Assembly (NCBI GenBank): GCA_041651175.1
Contig: JBAZJT010000031.1
Span: forward strand, 1 to 16,862
From: Elusimicrobiales bacterium
Lineage (GTDB): Bacteria > Elusimicrobiota > Elusimicrobia > Elusimicrobiales > Elusimicrobiaceae
DNA: 16,862 nucleotides
Reading direction: 5' to 3'
Shown here: positions 1 through 6,540 of the stretch, piece after piece
How the letters are laid out: each line of letters opens with the position of its first letter
How positions within the stretch are numbered: the stretch's first letter is position 1
Notes under the pieces: generated by a model
What the model saw: the letters and a program-made list of their open reading frames with translations, nothing else
What the model was told of the DNA's origin: nothing
Database searches by the model: none
Translations under genes and position numbers: made by a program

Positions 1-504
1 CTGACAGAACCGCTTTTGTTGCGTTTCTTCCTGACAAACATAACTATATTTTATCAACGGGACACCCAAATTCCAATACCCCTCCGACGAGGACGGGCTG
101 ATTTTAGAGAGGATTGGCGAAGTCAGGTGCAGGTGAATGGCGATTTGTATGCCAACAACTACTACCACAACTCGGACGAAAGGCTGAAAACAGATATTTC
201 AACCAGCAAGGGGTTGAGTATCATTGAAAAGCTGCGCGGCGTCAGCTTCCGGTGGAAGGCCAACGGCGAGCGTTCGGACGGCGTGATAGCCCAGGAGCTT
301 GAGAAGGTCATGCCGGAGGCGGTGCGCTCCGCCAAGGACGGACACAAGGTGGTCGCATACGACGTTTTGTTCGCCCCGCTGATAGAATCAATCAAGGAAT
401 TGAAGGCCGCCAACGACGCGCAGGCGGAGGAAATAAGAAAACTGCGCGACAGGGTGAATGTTCTGGAGGGGGGAAAGCAGGCCGGCCCCCGCTCTTCTAA
501 GTGA
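1..504 (+). pseudogene. 3' end of S74-domain surface/fibre protein gene, frameshifted upstream
   Basis: The last ~125 codons encode a peptidase-S74 intramolecular chaperone domain, as found at the C-terminus of phage tail spikes and some bacterial surface proteins, where it trimerises and then cuts itself off. The hallmark SDERLK is present (Ser codon 172-174, Lys codon 187-189, the self-cleavage dyad), followed by VIAQELEKVMPEAV and a C-terminal coiled coil (about 385-465). Upstream, the protein-like sequence changes frame twice. Frame 3 reads DRTAFVAFLPDKHNYIL (3-53), frame 2 reads GTPKFQYPSDEDGLILERI (about 60-114), and frame 1 carries VNGDLYANNYY and the S74 domain from about 121. Both changes have the sense of a single-base deletion. 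The gene starts left of the window. It is either a decaying gene or carries assembly errors. Domain identity is confident; pseudogene status is less so. Confidence 0.75.
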
Positions 505-571
505 AAAGTTTCAGGTTTATGATTTTACGGCGGTATAATCCATAGATTGACCACGGATTTTCACAGATTAT

Positions 572-600
572 CCGGACTTTTCCCTTGCGGAAAATTCCGG
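572..600 (-). terminator. hairpin after the first TPR gene, without U-tract
   Basis: CCGGACTTTTCC (572-583) and GGAAAATTCCGG (589-600) pair with one mismatch around a 5-nt loop, just beyond the minus-strand stop at 603. No T-run follows on either strand, so this is at best a weak terminator or an mRNA 3'-end structure. The remainder of 505-602 holds a TATAAT (534-539) with no gene to drive and a degenerate 10-bp direct repeat (552-571). Confidence 0.3.
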
Positions 601-602
601 GG

Positions 603-2720
603 TCAATGACCGGGCAGTTCCGCCTTGCCGGAGAGCGCGTCTGCATCGGCGGGGTCCAGCGATAGCGCCTTTTTGAAATCGGCGCGGGCTTTGGCGGGTT
701 TTTTCAACTTCAGATATGCGCGGCCCCTTGCCGCGTAGTCGCGCGCCTGCGGCGACAGCGCGATGGTCCTGTCCAAATCCGAAACAGCCTGGGCATACCG
801 TCCCGTTTCATACAGGGCAATTGCGCGGTTGCGGTAATTGTAGGCCCGGAGCGGGTCCATTGCAATCGCTTTGTCCAAATCCTCAATAGCACGGGTGAAC
901 TGTTTCAGCCCGGCCAGCGCGGCGCCGCGGTTGCCGTAAGCGTCGGAGAACCCGGGGTCGCGCAGCGCCGCCGCGTCATAGGCGGATACCGCCTTTTCAA
1001 GCTCGCCCGCGCCGGCGTATGCCGCGCCCAGGTCGCTGTAGAGCCGCGGCTGGTCCGGTTTCAGCTCAAGCGAGCGGGCAAAATCGGCTGCCGCCTCTTT
1101 GTAACGTCCGGCGTAAAAACGCGCGCGGCCCCGCCCGGCGTAAACATCGGTGCGGCGCGGGTTCATATGGAGCGCGGCGGAAAAATCCTCCTCGGCATTG
1201 CCGTAAAGTTTCAACGCCGAATATGCCAGCCCGCGCATGGCGAGCGCGTCAACGGTGCGCTCGTATTTCAATCCCTCGGTGAAGTCGGAGAGCGCCATGA
1301 CGTACTGTCCCAGCGCGTAATGCGCCGTTCCCCGGCGGTGATAGGCATAGCCGTAGCGCGGGTTCATCGCCAGCGCCCTGTCCAGGTCCGCCAGGGCGGG
1401 GAGGTATTGCTTCTCGTCGCATAACAGCGCGGCGCGGTGGACGTAAGGATAATCGTAATCCGGGTTCAGCGTTATCGCGGTGTTGAAATCGTCAAGCGCC
1501 TCCTTGCCGCGGCCCAGTTCCTGATATGCCGTTCCCCGGTTTACATAAGCCTTGGCGCCCGGATAGCGCGAGATGACGTCGTTCCATAGCGACAGGCTGT
1601 CATGCCATACCTGCGCGCGGGCGGCGCACATCCAGCCCAGCGCCAGAATCAGCGCGCATGCCAAAACGGCCGCCGGCTTTTTAGCCCGGGCGTAAAACTG
1701 CGCGAAAAGCTGGCCCGCCAGCATAAATATCCCCGCCGCCGGGATATACGTGTATCTGTCCGCCGGAGCAAGCTCCGCGAAAGCCGCCGAAGGCAGCAGC
1801 AGTGCCGCAAAAAAAGCCGGACCGAACACATAAGGCCGCAGTTCCGCCCTTGAGAACAGAACCGCCAGGGATCCCACCACCGCCAGATACGGCAGATATG
1901 CCGTTGCGCCGGAAACACGCAGCGCGGGATACAGCGCGGACAGTTTGGCCGGGTAAATTATTTTCCACAGGTAGAACAGCTCCGTGTACCCGCAGGACAG
2001 CAGCCTGCCGCCCGGGGCCAGCCCCGCGCCGGAAGTTACCGGGGATGTCAGGAAAAACTCCCCCACTGTAAACGACAGCAAAACAGCGGCGGCGGCAGCC
2101 GCGAAATGCGGTATTTTTTCGGCAAAAACGCGGCGGTCCCAGCCGCGGTCAAAATGCCGGTCAATCAGGAAAAACGCCAGAACGCCGGCTATGACGGCGG
2201 GCTTGGCCAGCAATGCCGCCAGAAACAAAACAGCCGAAGCCGCAAGCAGTTTCCGGTCCGGCGATTTCGCATGGCGCGCATGCGCCAGCAGCGCGGCCAG
2301 GAAAAACAGGCAGCACAGCAAATCCTTCCTGCCGGAAATCCACGCCACGGATTCGGCGCGCAGCGGATGAACGGCAAACAAAAGCGCGGCAAACAGCGCG
2401 GCGGGGGAGGTAAGCCCCAGCTCCAGCGCGAAATAATAAAACAGCAGGCAGTTCGCCAGGTGCAGCGCGATATTGGTTGCGTGATATGCCGCCGGTTTCA
2501 GCCCGAAAAGCGAATGCTCTATTTTGTAGGTCAGCACCGTAAGCGGATGATAATAGCCCTGCGGCGAGGTTTTGAAGACATCGCCCCAGCGCGGGCTTTC
2601 CATGACGGGGCTGGCGGTTACATACTGCCTGTCGTCCCAGTTGACGAAATCCGCCCGGAAGGCGGGCCAGAACGCGGACAGCGCGGCGGCCAGTATGATG
2701 GCGGGGGCGGTTTTTCTCAT
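603..2720 (-). CDS. TMTC-like GT-C membrane glycosyltransferase with nine TPRs (paralogue 1)
   Basis: 705-residue polytopic membrane protein. The N-terminal ~370 residues have the layout of TMTC/DUF1736 proteins, whose eukaryotic members are ER protein O-mannosyltransferases using dolichol-linked mannose. After the first membrane helix comes FVNWDD (D29-D30), the acidic pair expected in the first external loop of GT-C enzymes. Then follow GYYHPLT (55-61), AVHPLRAESVAW (116-127), SGRKDLL, IIYPAKLSALYP, and DRYTYIP before the last helices. Residues ~390-705 form nine 34-residue TPRs. ATG at 2720 was chosen because it gives a clean first helix that aligns with the paralogues; the reading frame runs on upstream only into antisense of the divergent gene. 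It has the most TPRs of the four paralogues and lacks their shared C-terminal tail. Bacterial homologues are usually annotated only as TPR proteins; acceptor and sugar donor are unknown. Confidence 0.85.
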   Translation of the reverse strand: MRKTAPAIILAAALSAFWPAFRADFVNWDDRQYVTASPVMESPRWGDVFKTSPQGYYHPLTVLTYKIEHSLFGLKPAAYHATNIALHLANCLLFYYFALELGLTSPAALFAALLFAVHPLRAESVAWISGRKDLLCCLFFLAALLAHARHAKSPDRKLLAASAVLFLAALLAKPAVIAGVLAFFLIDRHFDRGWDRRVFAEKIPHFAAAAAAVLLSFTVGEFFLTSPVTSGAGLAPGGRLLSCGYTELFYLWKIIYPAKLSALYPALRVSGATAYLPYLAVVGSLAVLFSRAELRPYVFGPAFFAALLLPSAAFAELAPADRYTYIPAAGIFMLAGQLFAQFYARAKKPAAVLACALILALGWMCAARAQVWHDSLSLWNDVISRYPGAKAYVNRGTAYQELGRGKEALDDFNTAITLNPDYDYPYVHRAALLCDEKQYLPALADLDRALAMNPRYGYAYHRRGTAHYALGQYVMALSDFTEGLKYERTVDALAMRGLAYSALKLYGNAEEDFSAALHMNPRRTDVYAGRGRARFYAGRYKEAAADFARSLELKPDQPRLYSDLGAAYAGAGELEKAVSAYDAAALRDPGFSDAYGNRGAALAGLKQFTRAIEDLDKAIAMDPLRAYNYRNRAIALYETGRYAQAVSDLDRTIALSPQARDYAARGRAYLKLKKPAKARADFKKALSLDPADADALSGKAELPGH

Positions 2721-2744
2721 CACGGAAATTCTATAATTTGTGCG
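2721..2744. promoter_or_regulatory. 24-bp divergent intergenic region with overlapping -10-like boxes
   Basis: The two start codons (2720 minus, 2745 plus) are separated by only 24 bp. On the plus strand a perfect TATAAT lies at 2732-2737, seven bases before the ATG. On the minus strand TATAGA/TAGAAT overlap at 2728-2735, seven to nine bases before that ATG. Neither side has room for a Shine-Dalgarno, and the putative -35 regions fall inside the opposite gene and match poorly. If these boxes are used, both mRNAs would be leaderless or nearly so, and the two promoters could not be occupied at once. Confidence 0.45.
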
Positions 2745-4457
2745 ATGGAGCAGGGAAAGGCGAAAATAGCGGCGCTGGCGCTGGTAGTTGCCATCGCGGC
2801 GGCGGTGTTCCGGCCCGCGGCCGGGGCCGGGTTCATTGATGTAGACGACGGCGACTATATAGCCGCCTCCGGCGCGGGCATAAAGGAGATATTCACCACC
2901 TCGCCGCTGGGCTACTACCACCCGCTTACGCTGCTTTCCTTCCGGGCGGAGCGCTCGCTGGCGGGGCTGAGCCCTGCGGTCTGCCATTCCACCAATATAG
3001 CGCTGCATCTGGGCTGCTGCGCGCTGGTCTGGCGGCTTGCGCTGGCGCTGGGGCTGCAAATCCCCGCCGCCGCGCTGGCCGCGCTGCTGTTTGCGCTGCA
3101 TCCGACCAGGGTGGAGCCTGTCGCCTGGGTCTCCGGCAGGAAAGAACTGCTGTGCTGCCTGTTTTTTCTGGCCGCGTTGCTGGCGTATGCGCGCTACCTC
3201 AAAAACCGCGCCTGGCACGCGCTGGCCGCGCCGCTGCTGCTGTTCTGCTGCGCGCTGCTTTCAAAGCCGACGATAGTTTTCGGGCCGCTGATTCTGCTGC
3301 TGCTGGACTGGCGCGCCGGACGCGCCGATGTAAAAAGAATGCTGGCGGAGAAAATCCCGTTTTTCGCCGCGTCCGCCGCCGCGGTGCTGGTTTCCGTGAA
3401 GGCGGGGCTGTTTTTTCCCGGCGAGGTGGCGGCGCAGCATTCAGCCATAGGCGCGGCGGAGCGGCTGGCGCTGGGCGCGCGGACTTTGCGTTTTTACCTG
3501 CATAAAACCGTGTTCCCGGCGGGGCTGGCCGCGCCGTATCCGCTTATTGAAACAAGCGGCTCCGTCCTGCCGGATATGCTGTTTGCGGCTTTTGCGGCGG
3601 GGCTGTGCTGGTTTCTGATTGCGAGGAGGGAACTGCGCCCCGCCGGGCTGTGCGCTGCGGCATTCGCGCTGGCTGTTGCGCCGGTGCTGTTTTTTCCGGC
3701 GCTTATACCGTCGGACAGATACCTCTACACCCCGGCCGTCGCCCTTTTCCTGCCGGCGGGGGCCGCGCTGTCCGCCATGCGGGGCAAGGCGGTTGCCTCC
3801 GCTGCCGCGGCGGCGCTGCTGGGCGTTTTCGCCGTATACGACGGCAGCTTAATCAAAAGATGGAACAATAATCTGGATTTCTGGAGCGGCGTCATCGCGC
3901 GCACGACGCCGCGCGTGGAAACGCAAACCTCGCGCGGCAGGGGAGCGGTATTTGACCGCGCCGTTCTGGCGGAAGCCTATCTCAAACGCGGCGACGCGCT
4001 GCTGGCAGCCTCCCGCCCGGAGGCCGCCATAGCCGACTACAGCCGCTCCATAGGCTTGAAGCCGGAAATATCCACCATAAGCAGCACAAGCAGCCAGCCG
4101 AAGGCTTACGCCAACAGAGGCACCGCCTATCTGATTTCCGGGCATTACGAGCAGGCCGTGGCGGATTATACCCAATCCCTCGCGCTTGCCCCCGGCGACG
4201 CCGGCACATATACCAACAGAGGGTGTGCCTATCATTCGTTGAAACTTTATGCAAAAGCCATCGCTGATTATGATAGAGCGATAAAACTTAAACCGGATTT
4301 TGATCAGGCTTATGCAAATCGCGGCACAAGCTATGGTAAGCTGGGCCGGCATGAACAGGCTTTGGCCGATTTTACCACGGCATTGCACATAAACCCGGGC
4401 AATGCGCTGGCGAAAATCGGCAGGGGCGTGGCAGAAGAAATGTTGCGCGGAACATGA
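2745..4457 (+). CDS. TMTC-like GT-C membrane glycosyltransferase with about four TPRs (paralogue 2)
   Basis: 570-residue paralogue of the divergent neighbour. Key motifs keep the same order: the acidic pair in FIDVDD (D34-D35), GYYHPLTLLSF, ALHPTRVEPVAWVSGRKELL, FPAGLAAPYP and SDRYLYTP. Helices are rich in Ala and Leu. About four TPRs fill residues ~405-550; the first carries a Ser/Thr-rich insertion (ISTISSTSSQP) before the second. One TPR (about 4205-4320) is much AT-richer than the rest of the gene. The start ATG at 2745 is preceded by TATAAT instead of an SD and aligns the first helix with the other paralogues; upstream in-frame sequence is antisense to the divergent gene. The stop overlaps the next start (ATGA, 4454-4457), so the two genes are probably co-translated. 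Likely an inner-membrane transferase using a lipid-linked sugar; substrate unknown. Confidence 0.82.
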   Translation: MEQGKAKIAALALVVAIAAAVFRPAAGAGFIDVDDGDYIAASGAGIKEIFTTSPLGYYHPLTLLSFRAERSLAGLSPAVCHSTNIALHLGCCALVWRLALALGLQIPAAALAALLFALHPTRVEPVAWVSGRKELLCCLFFLAALLAYARYLKNRAWHALAAPLLLFCCALLSKPTIVFGPLILLLLDWRAGRADVKRMLAEKIPFFAASAAAVLVSVKAGLFFPGEVAAQHSAIGAAERLALGARTLRFYLHKTVFPAGLAAPYPLIETSGSVLPDMLFAAFAAGLCWFLIARRELRPAGLCAAAFALAVAPVLFFPALIPSDRYLYTPAVALFLPAGAALSAMRGKAVASAAAAALLGVFAVYDGSLIKRWNNNLDFWSGVIARTTPRVETQTSRGRGAVFDRAVLAEAYLKRGDALLAASRPEAAIADYSRSIGLKPEISTISSTSSQPKAYANRGTAYLISGHYEQAVADYTQSLALAPGDAGTYTNRGCAYHSLKLYAKAIADYDRAIKLKPDFDQAYANRGTSYGKLGRHEQALADFTTALHINPGNALAKIGRGVAEEMLRGT

Positions 4458-6052
4458 GTATGAATTATATACATCAGCCATCTTTCGCATCTCAGGAAAT
4501 GCAACGTGTGGAGAAGTTCCTACCGTTTGCTCTTGCCGGTATTTGCGTGTTAGCGTTTTTGCCGGTGCTCTCCAACAATTTCCTTAATTGGGACGACCCG
4601 GTTTATCTGACAAATAATCCTGTGATACGATCTCTTTCCCTGCAAAACATATGCGGGATATTCACAGAATTTCATGCGGGGCTATACAAACCGCTGGTCT
4701 TGTTGAGCTTCGCGCTGGAATATCATTTTTTTGGGTTAAATCCGATAGTTTATCACTCGGTAAACCTGATTTTTCATATTGCCAATGCGCTGCTGGTCTA
4801 TTGGCTGATGGTGCTGCTAACTGAAAAACGGTTCCTGGCTTTTGCCGCCGCGCTGCTATTTGCCGTTCACCCGTTGCGGGTGGAGTCTGTCGCGTGGATT
4901 GCAGAACGAAAGGATATGCTTGCCGCATTTTTTGCGTTGCTGGCTTTGCATTCTCATCTGGCGTTGAGACGATGTGGCAATTACGGATACATGGTTTTGT
5001 CCTTCGGACTGCTGGTTTTATCCATGCTCTCCAACGCCAAAGCGGTGATGCTGCCGTTTATTATGATAGGAATGGATGTGTACACTGGCGCGGCTACGCT
5101 CAGAAAATCCGTGCGAGACTGCCTGCCATCTTTTATTGTTGTTGCATTTTTCGCGGGGCTTAACTACTTCGCCTTGCGCACAACGGACACATTGGCTGCG
5201 CCCAGTAAAATAATTTCAGCGAATATGCCTTTTGTCGCAGCTTATGGTTTCCTTATATATGTCGGCAAAACGCTGCTACCACTCAGTCTGCGCGCGCTTT
5301 ACCCGAACCCAAAAGGCTATCCAGAAACCCTGCCGATATGCTATCTGCTTGCGCCGGTTGCGGTTGTTGTTATAGTCTGGCTGTTTCTGAAGTTTACGCG
5401 CGAAGACAGGATGGCTCGTTTCGGCGGGGCATTTTTCGTGATATATCTTTTCCCGTTCCTGCAATGGCTGCCGGTGCAACCGGGTGTGGCGATGGAGCAT
5501 TTGACCTATTTCCCGTCTATAGGGCTGTCGCTTGCGGTGGCGCGGTTTTTTGAACGAATAATCAATCGCCGCGTAGCAATAGCGGTTTTCGCCATCGTGA
5601 TTATAATCCTGTGCGCGCTTACATGGCAGCGGACAAAAATATGGAAGGACAACTACGTATTCTGGACCGAGTGGTTATCAAAGGATACTGATTCCAATGT
5701 CGCCTATTCAAACCGGGGGCTTGCCTATTATAGGGATGGAGATATGGATTCCGCCATCAGCGACTATACCAAGGCGCTTGAGCTTGTGCCGCGCGCGAGT
5801 GATTATGAGGCTCGCGGCTGCGCCTATATAAAAGTCAAACAATTTAAGCTGGCCATATCGGATTTTACCGAGGCTATCCGGTTCAAGCCAGATTTTGATG
5901 AAGCGTATTCCAATCGCGCTATTGCTTACGGCAATATTAGCTGCCATGAAGAGGCTTTTGCTGATTCCAGTAAAGCGCTAGAGATAAATCCCAGTAACGC
6001 GACCGCTAGAATTGTTAAAACCGTGGCGGAAAGTAAGTTAAAGAAATTATAA
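4454..6052 (+). CDS. TMTC-like GT-C membrane glycosyltransferase with three TPRs (paralogue 3)
   Basis: 532 residues, overlapping the upstream paralogue by 4 bp. It is the paralogue closest to generic bacterial TMTC/DUF1736 proteins: FLNWDDPVYLTNNP (acidic pair D47-D48), LYKPLVLLSFALEYHFFG, AVHPLRVESVAWIAERKDML, a LLPLSLRALYP segment and MEHLTYFPSIGL. The GYYHPLT motif of the other three is replaced by AGLYKPL, and GRKDL by ERKDM. The membrane part ends near residue 400. Three TPRs and a capping helix follow, with a C-terminal tail (ATARIVKTVAESKLKKL) resembling those of paralogues 2 and 4. Base composition is clearly less GC-rich than that of paralogues 1 and 2, suggesting a different age or origin. 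A second in-frame ATG lies two codons on (4460). The sequence directly after the stop is a truncated copy of a repeat family. Confidence 0.82.
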   Translation: MSMNYIHQPSFASQEMQRVEKFLPFALAGICVLAFLPVLSNNFLNWDDPVYLTNNPVIRSLSLQNICGIFTEFHAGLYKPLVLLSFALEYHFFGLNPIVYHSVNLIFHIANALLVYWLMVLLTEKRFLAFAAALLFAVHPLRVESVAWIAERKDMLAAFFALLALHSHLALRRCGNYGYMVLSFGLLVLSMLSNAKAVMLPFIMIGMDVYTGAATLRKSVRDCLPSFIVVAFFAGLNYFALRTTDTLAAPSKIISANMPFVAAYGFLIYVGKTLLPLSLRALYPNPKGYPETLPICYLLAPVAVVVIVWLFLKFTREDRMARFGGAFFVIYLFPFLQWLPVQPGVAMEHLTYFPSIGLSLAVARFFERIINRRVAIAVFAIVIIILCALTWQRTKIWKDNYVFWTEWLSKDTDSNVAYSNRGLAYYRDGDMDSAISDYTKALELVPRASDYEARGCAYIKVKQFKLAISDFTEAIRFKPDFDEAYSNRAIAYGNISCHEEAFADSSKALEINPSNATARIVKTVAESKLKKL

Positions 6053-6061
6053 TTGAAAGCG

Positions 6062-6125
6062 AAATCCTGCGTCGGATTGCTGTCCGCGCCCAGGGCCGCC
6101 TCGGTTCTCGCTGCCAACTGGAGCT
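6062..6125 (+). repeat. half copy of the dispersed palindromic repeat
   Basis: This stretch matches the right half of the hairpin element at 9478-9640 (about 9573-9634): both contain CTGCGTCGGA, then TGTCCGCGCC, GCCGCCTCGGTTCTCGC and CCAACTG. The matching left half is absent; the copy starts about 10 bp after the stop codon of the preceding gene. The 488-bp gene-free stretch 6053-6540 otherwise holds a transposase remnant, two small GC hairpins (6349-6364; around 6391-6403) and a terminator. Confidence 0.7.
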
Positions 6126-6202
6126 TGTTGCGAAACGCCCCCAAATAGGGATTCCCTTGGTATTGTCCCATGGCTGACGAAGATGTGCGCGTGGTTTGAG
6201 AA

Positions 6203-6439
6203 TGTATTTTCAAAATGTTGCGCAAGACACGCTACAGGGGCTTGGCGAAAGTGAAGTTGCAGGTGATAATGGGGGCGATAGTGTTCAACGCGAGGCGGCT
6301 GGCGGCGATTGGCGAGCCTGCGTTATGGGCGGAGGCGTGAGAACAATTGCGGGCTAACGCCCGCCGAGTGGAGCGAAAAAACTCAAATTCGGTGGCGGAA
6401 AATCCGCGTCAATTCGTAAAATTCCCGCTCTTTCCTTAA
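6203..6439 (+). pseudogene. C-terminal remnant of a DDE transposase gene
   Basis: Reading from 6215, this gives MLRKTRYRGLAKVKLQVIM and then GAIVFNARRLAAIGEPALWAEA, interrupted by TGA at 6338-6340. The same frame continues (EQLRANARRVERKNS...) to TAA at 6437-6439. The pattern RYRGLxKVxLQ...NxRRLAAI is typical of the extreme C-terminus of IS1182/IS5-like DDE transposases, where it follows the catalytic Glu. The catalytic core is missing and the frame is closed by TGA just upstream of 6203, so this is a dead fragment. IS family assignment is tentative. It shows that the gap between paralogues 3 and 4 once carried an insertion sequence. Confidence 0.55.
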
Positions 6440-6495
6440 AAATCTACTCAAAAATCTCCACAAAATGTCGCATAACTCCAAATTTGCGGTTTTCC

Positions 6496-6521
6496 AAAAA
6501 ACGCCCGTTTTGCAACAGGCG
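6496..6521 (-). terminator. Rho-independent terminator of paralogue 4
   Basis: Read on the minus strand: CGCCTGTT, loop GCAA, AACGGGCG, then six T. This is an 8-bp stem with one G-T wobble and a GNRA-type tetraloop, lying about 20 bp beyond the stop at 6541. Confidence 0.8.
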
Positions 6522-6540
6522 CAACTGTGATTTTCGGAGT

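Noticed and set aside
534..539. TATAAT after the S74 gene as a promoter
   Set aside because: No plus-strand gene follows before the convergent gene and no -35 is present.
2106..2744. In-frame open extension upstream of the plus-strand paralogue 2, and likewise 2721-3218 upstream of paralogue 1
   Set aside because: Each extension is the antisense of the divergent paralogue, rich in Arg/Gln/Gly with no domain, and would displace the conserved first helix from the N-terminus.
3849..4490. 213-codon minus-strand frame over the TPR part of paralogue 2
   Set aside because: Antisense of a TPR-coding region with periodic composition; no start signal and no domain.
6349..6364. GCGGGC TAAC GCCCGC hairpin as a terminator or integron attC-like site
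   Set aside because: No T-run follows, no conserved attC core pair is visible and no integrase is nearby; it lies inside the transposase remnant.
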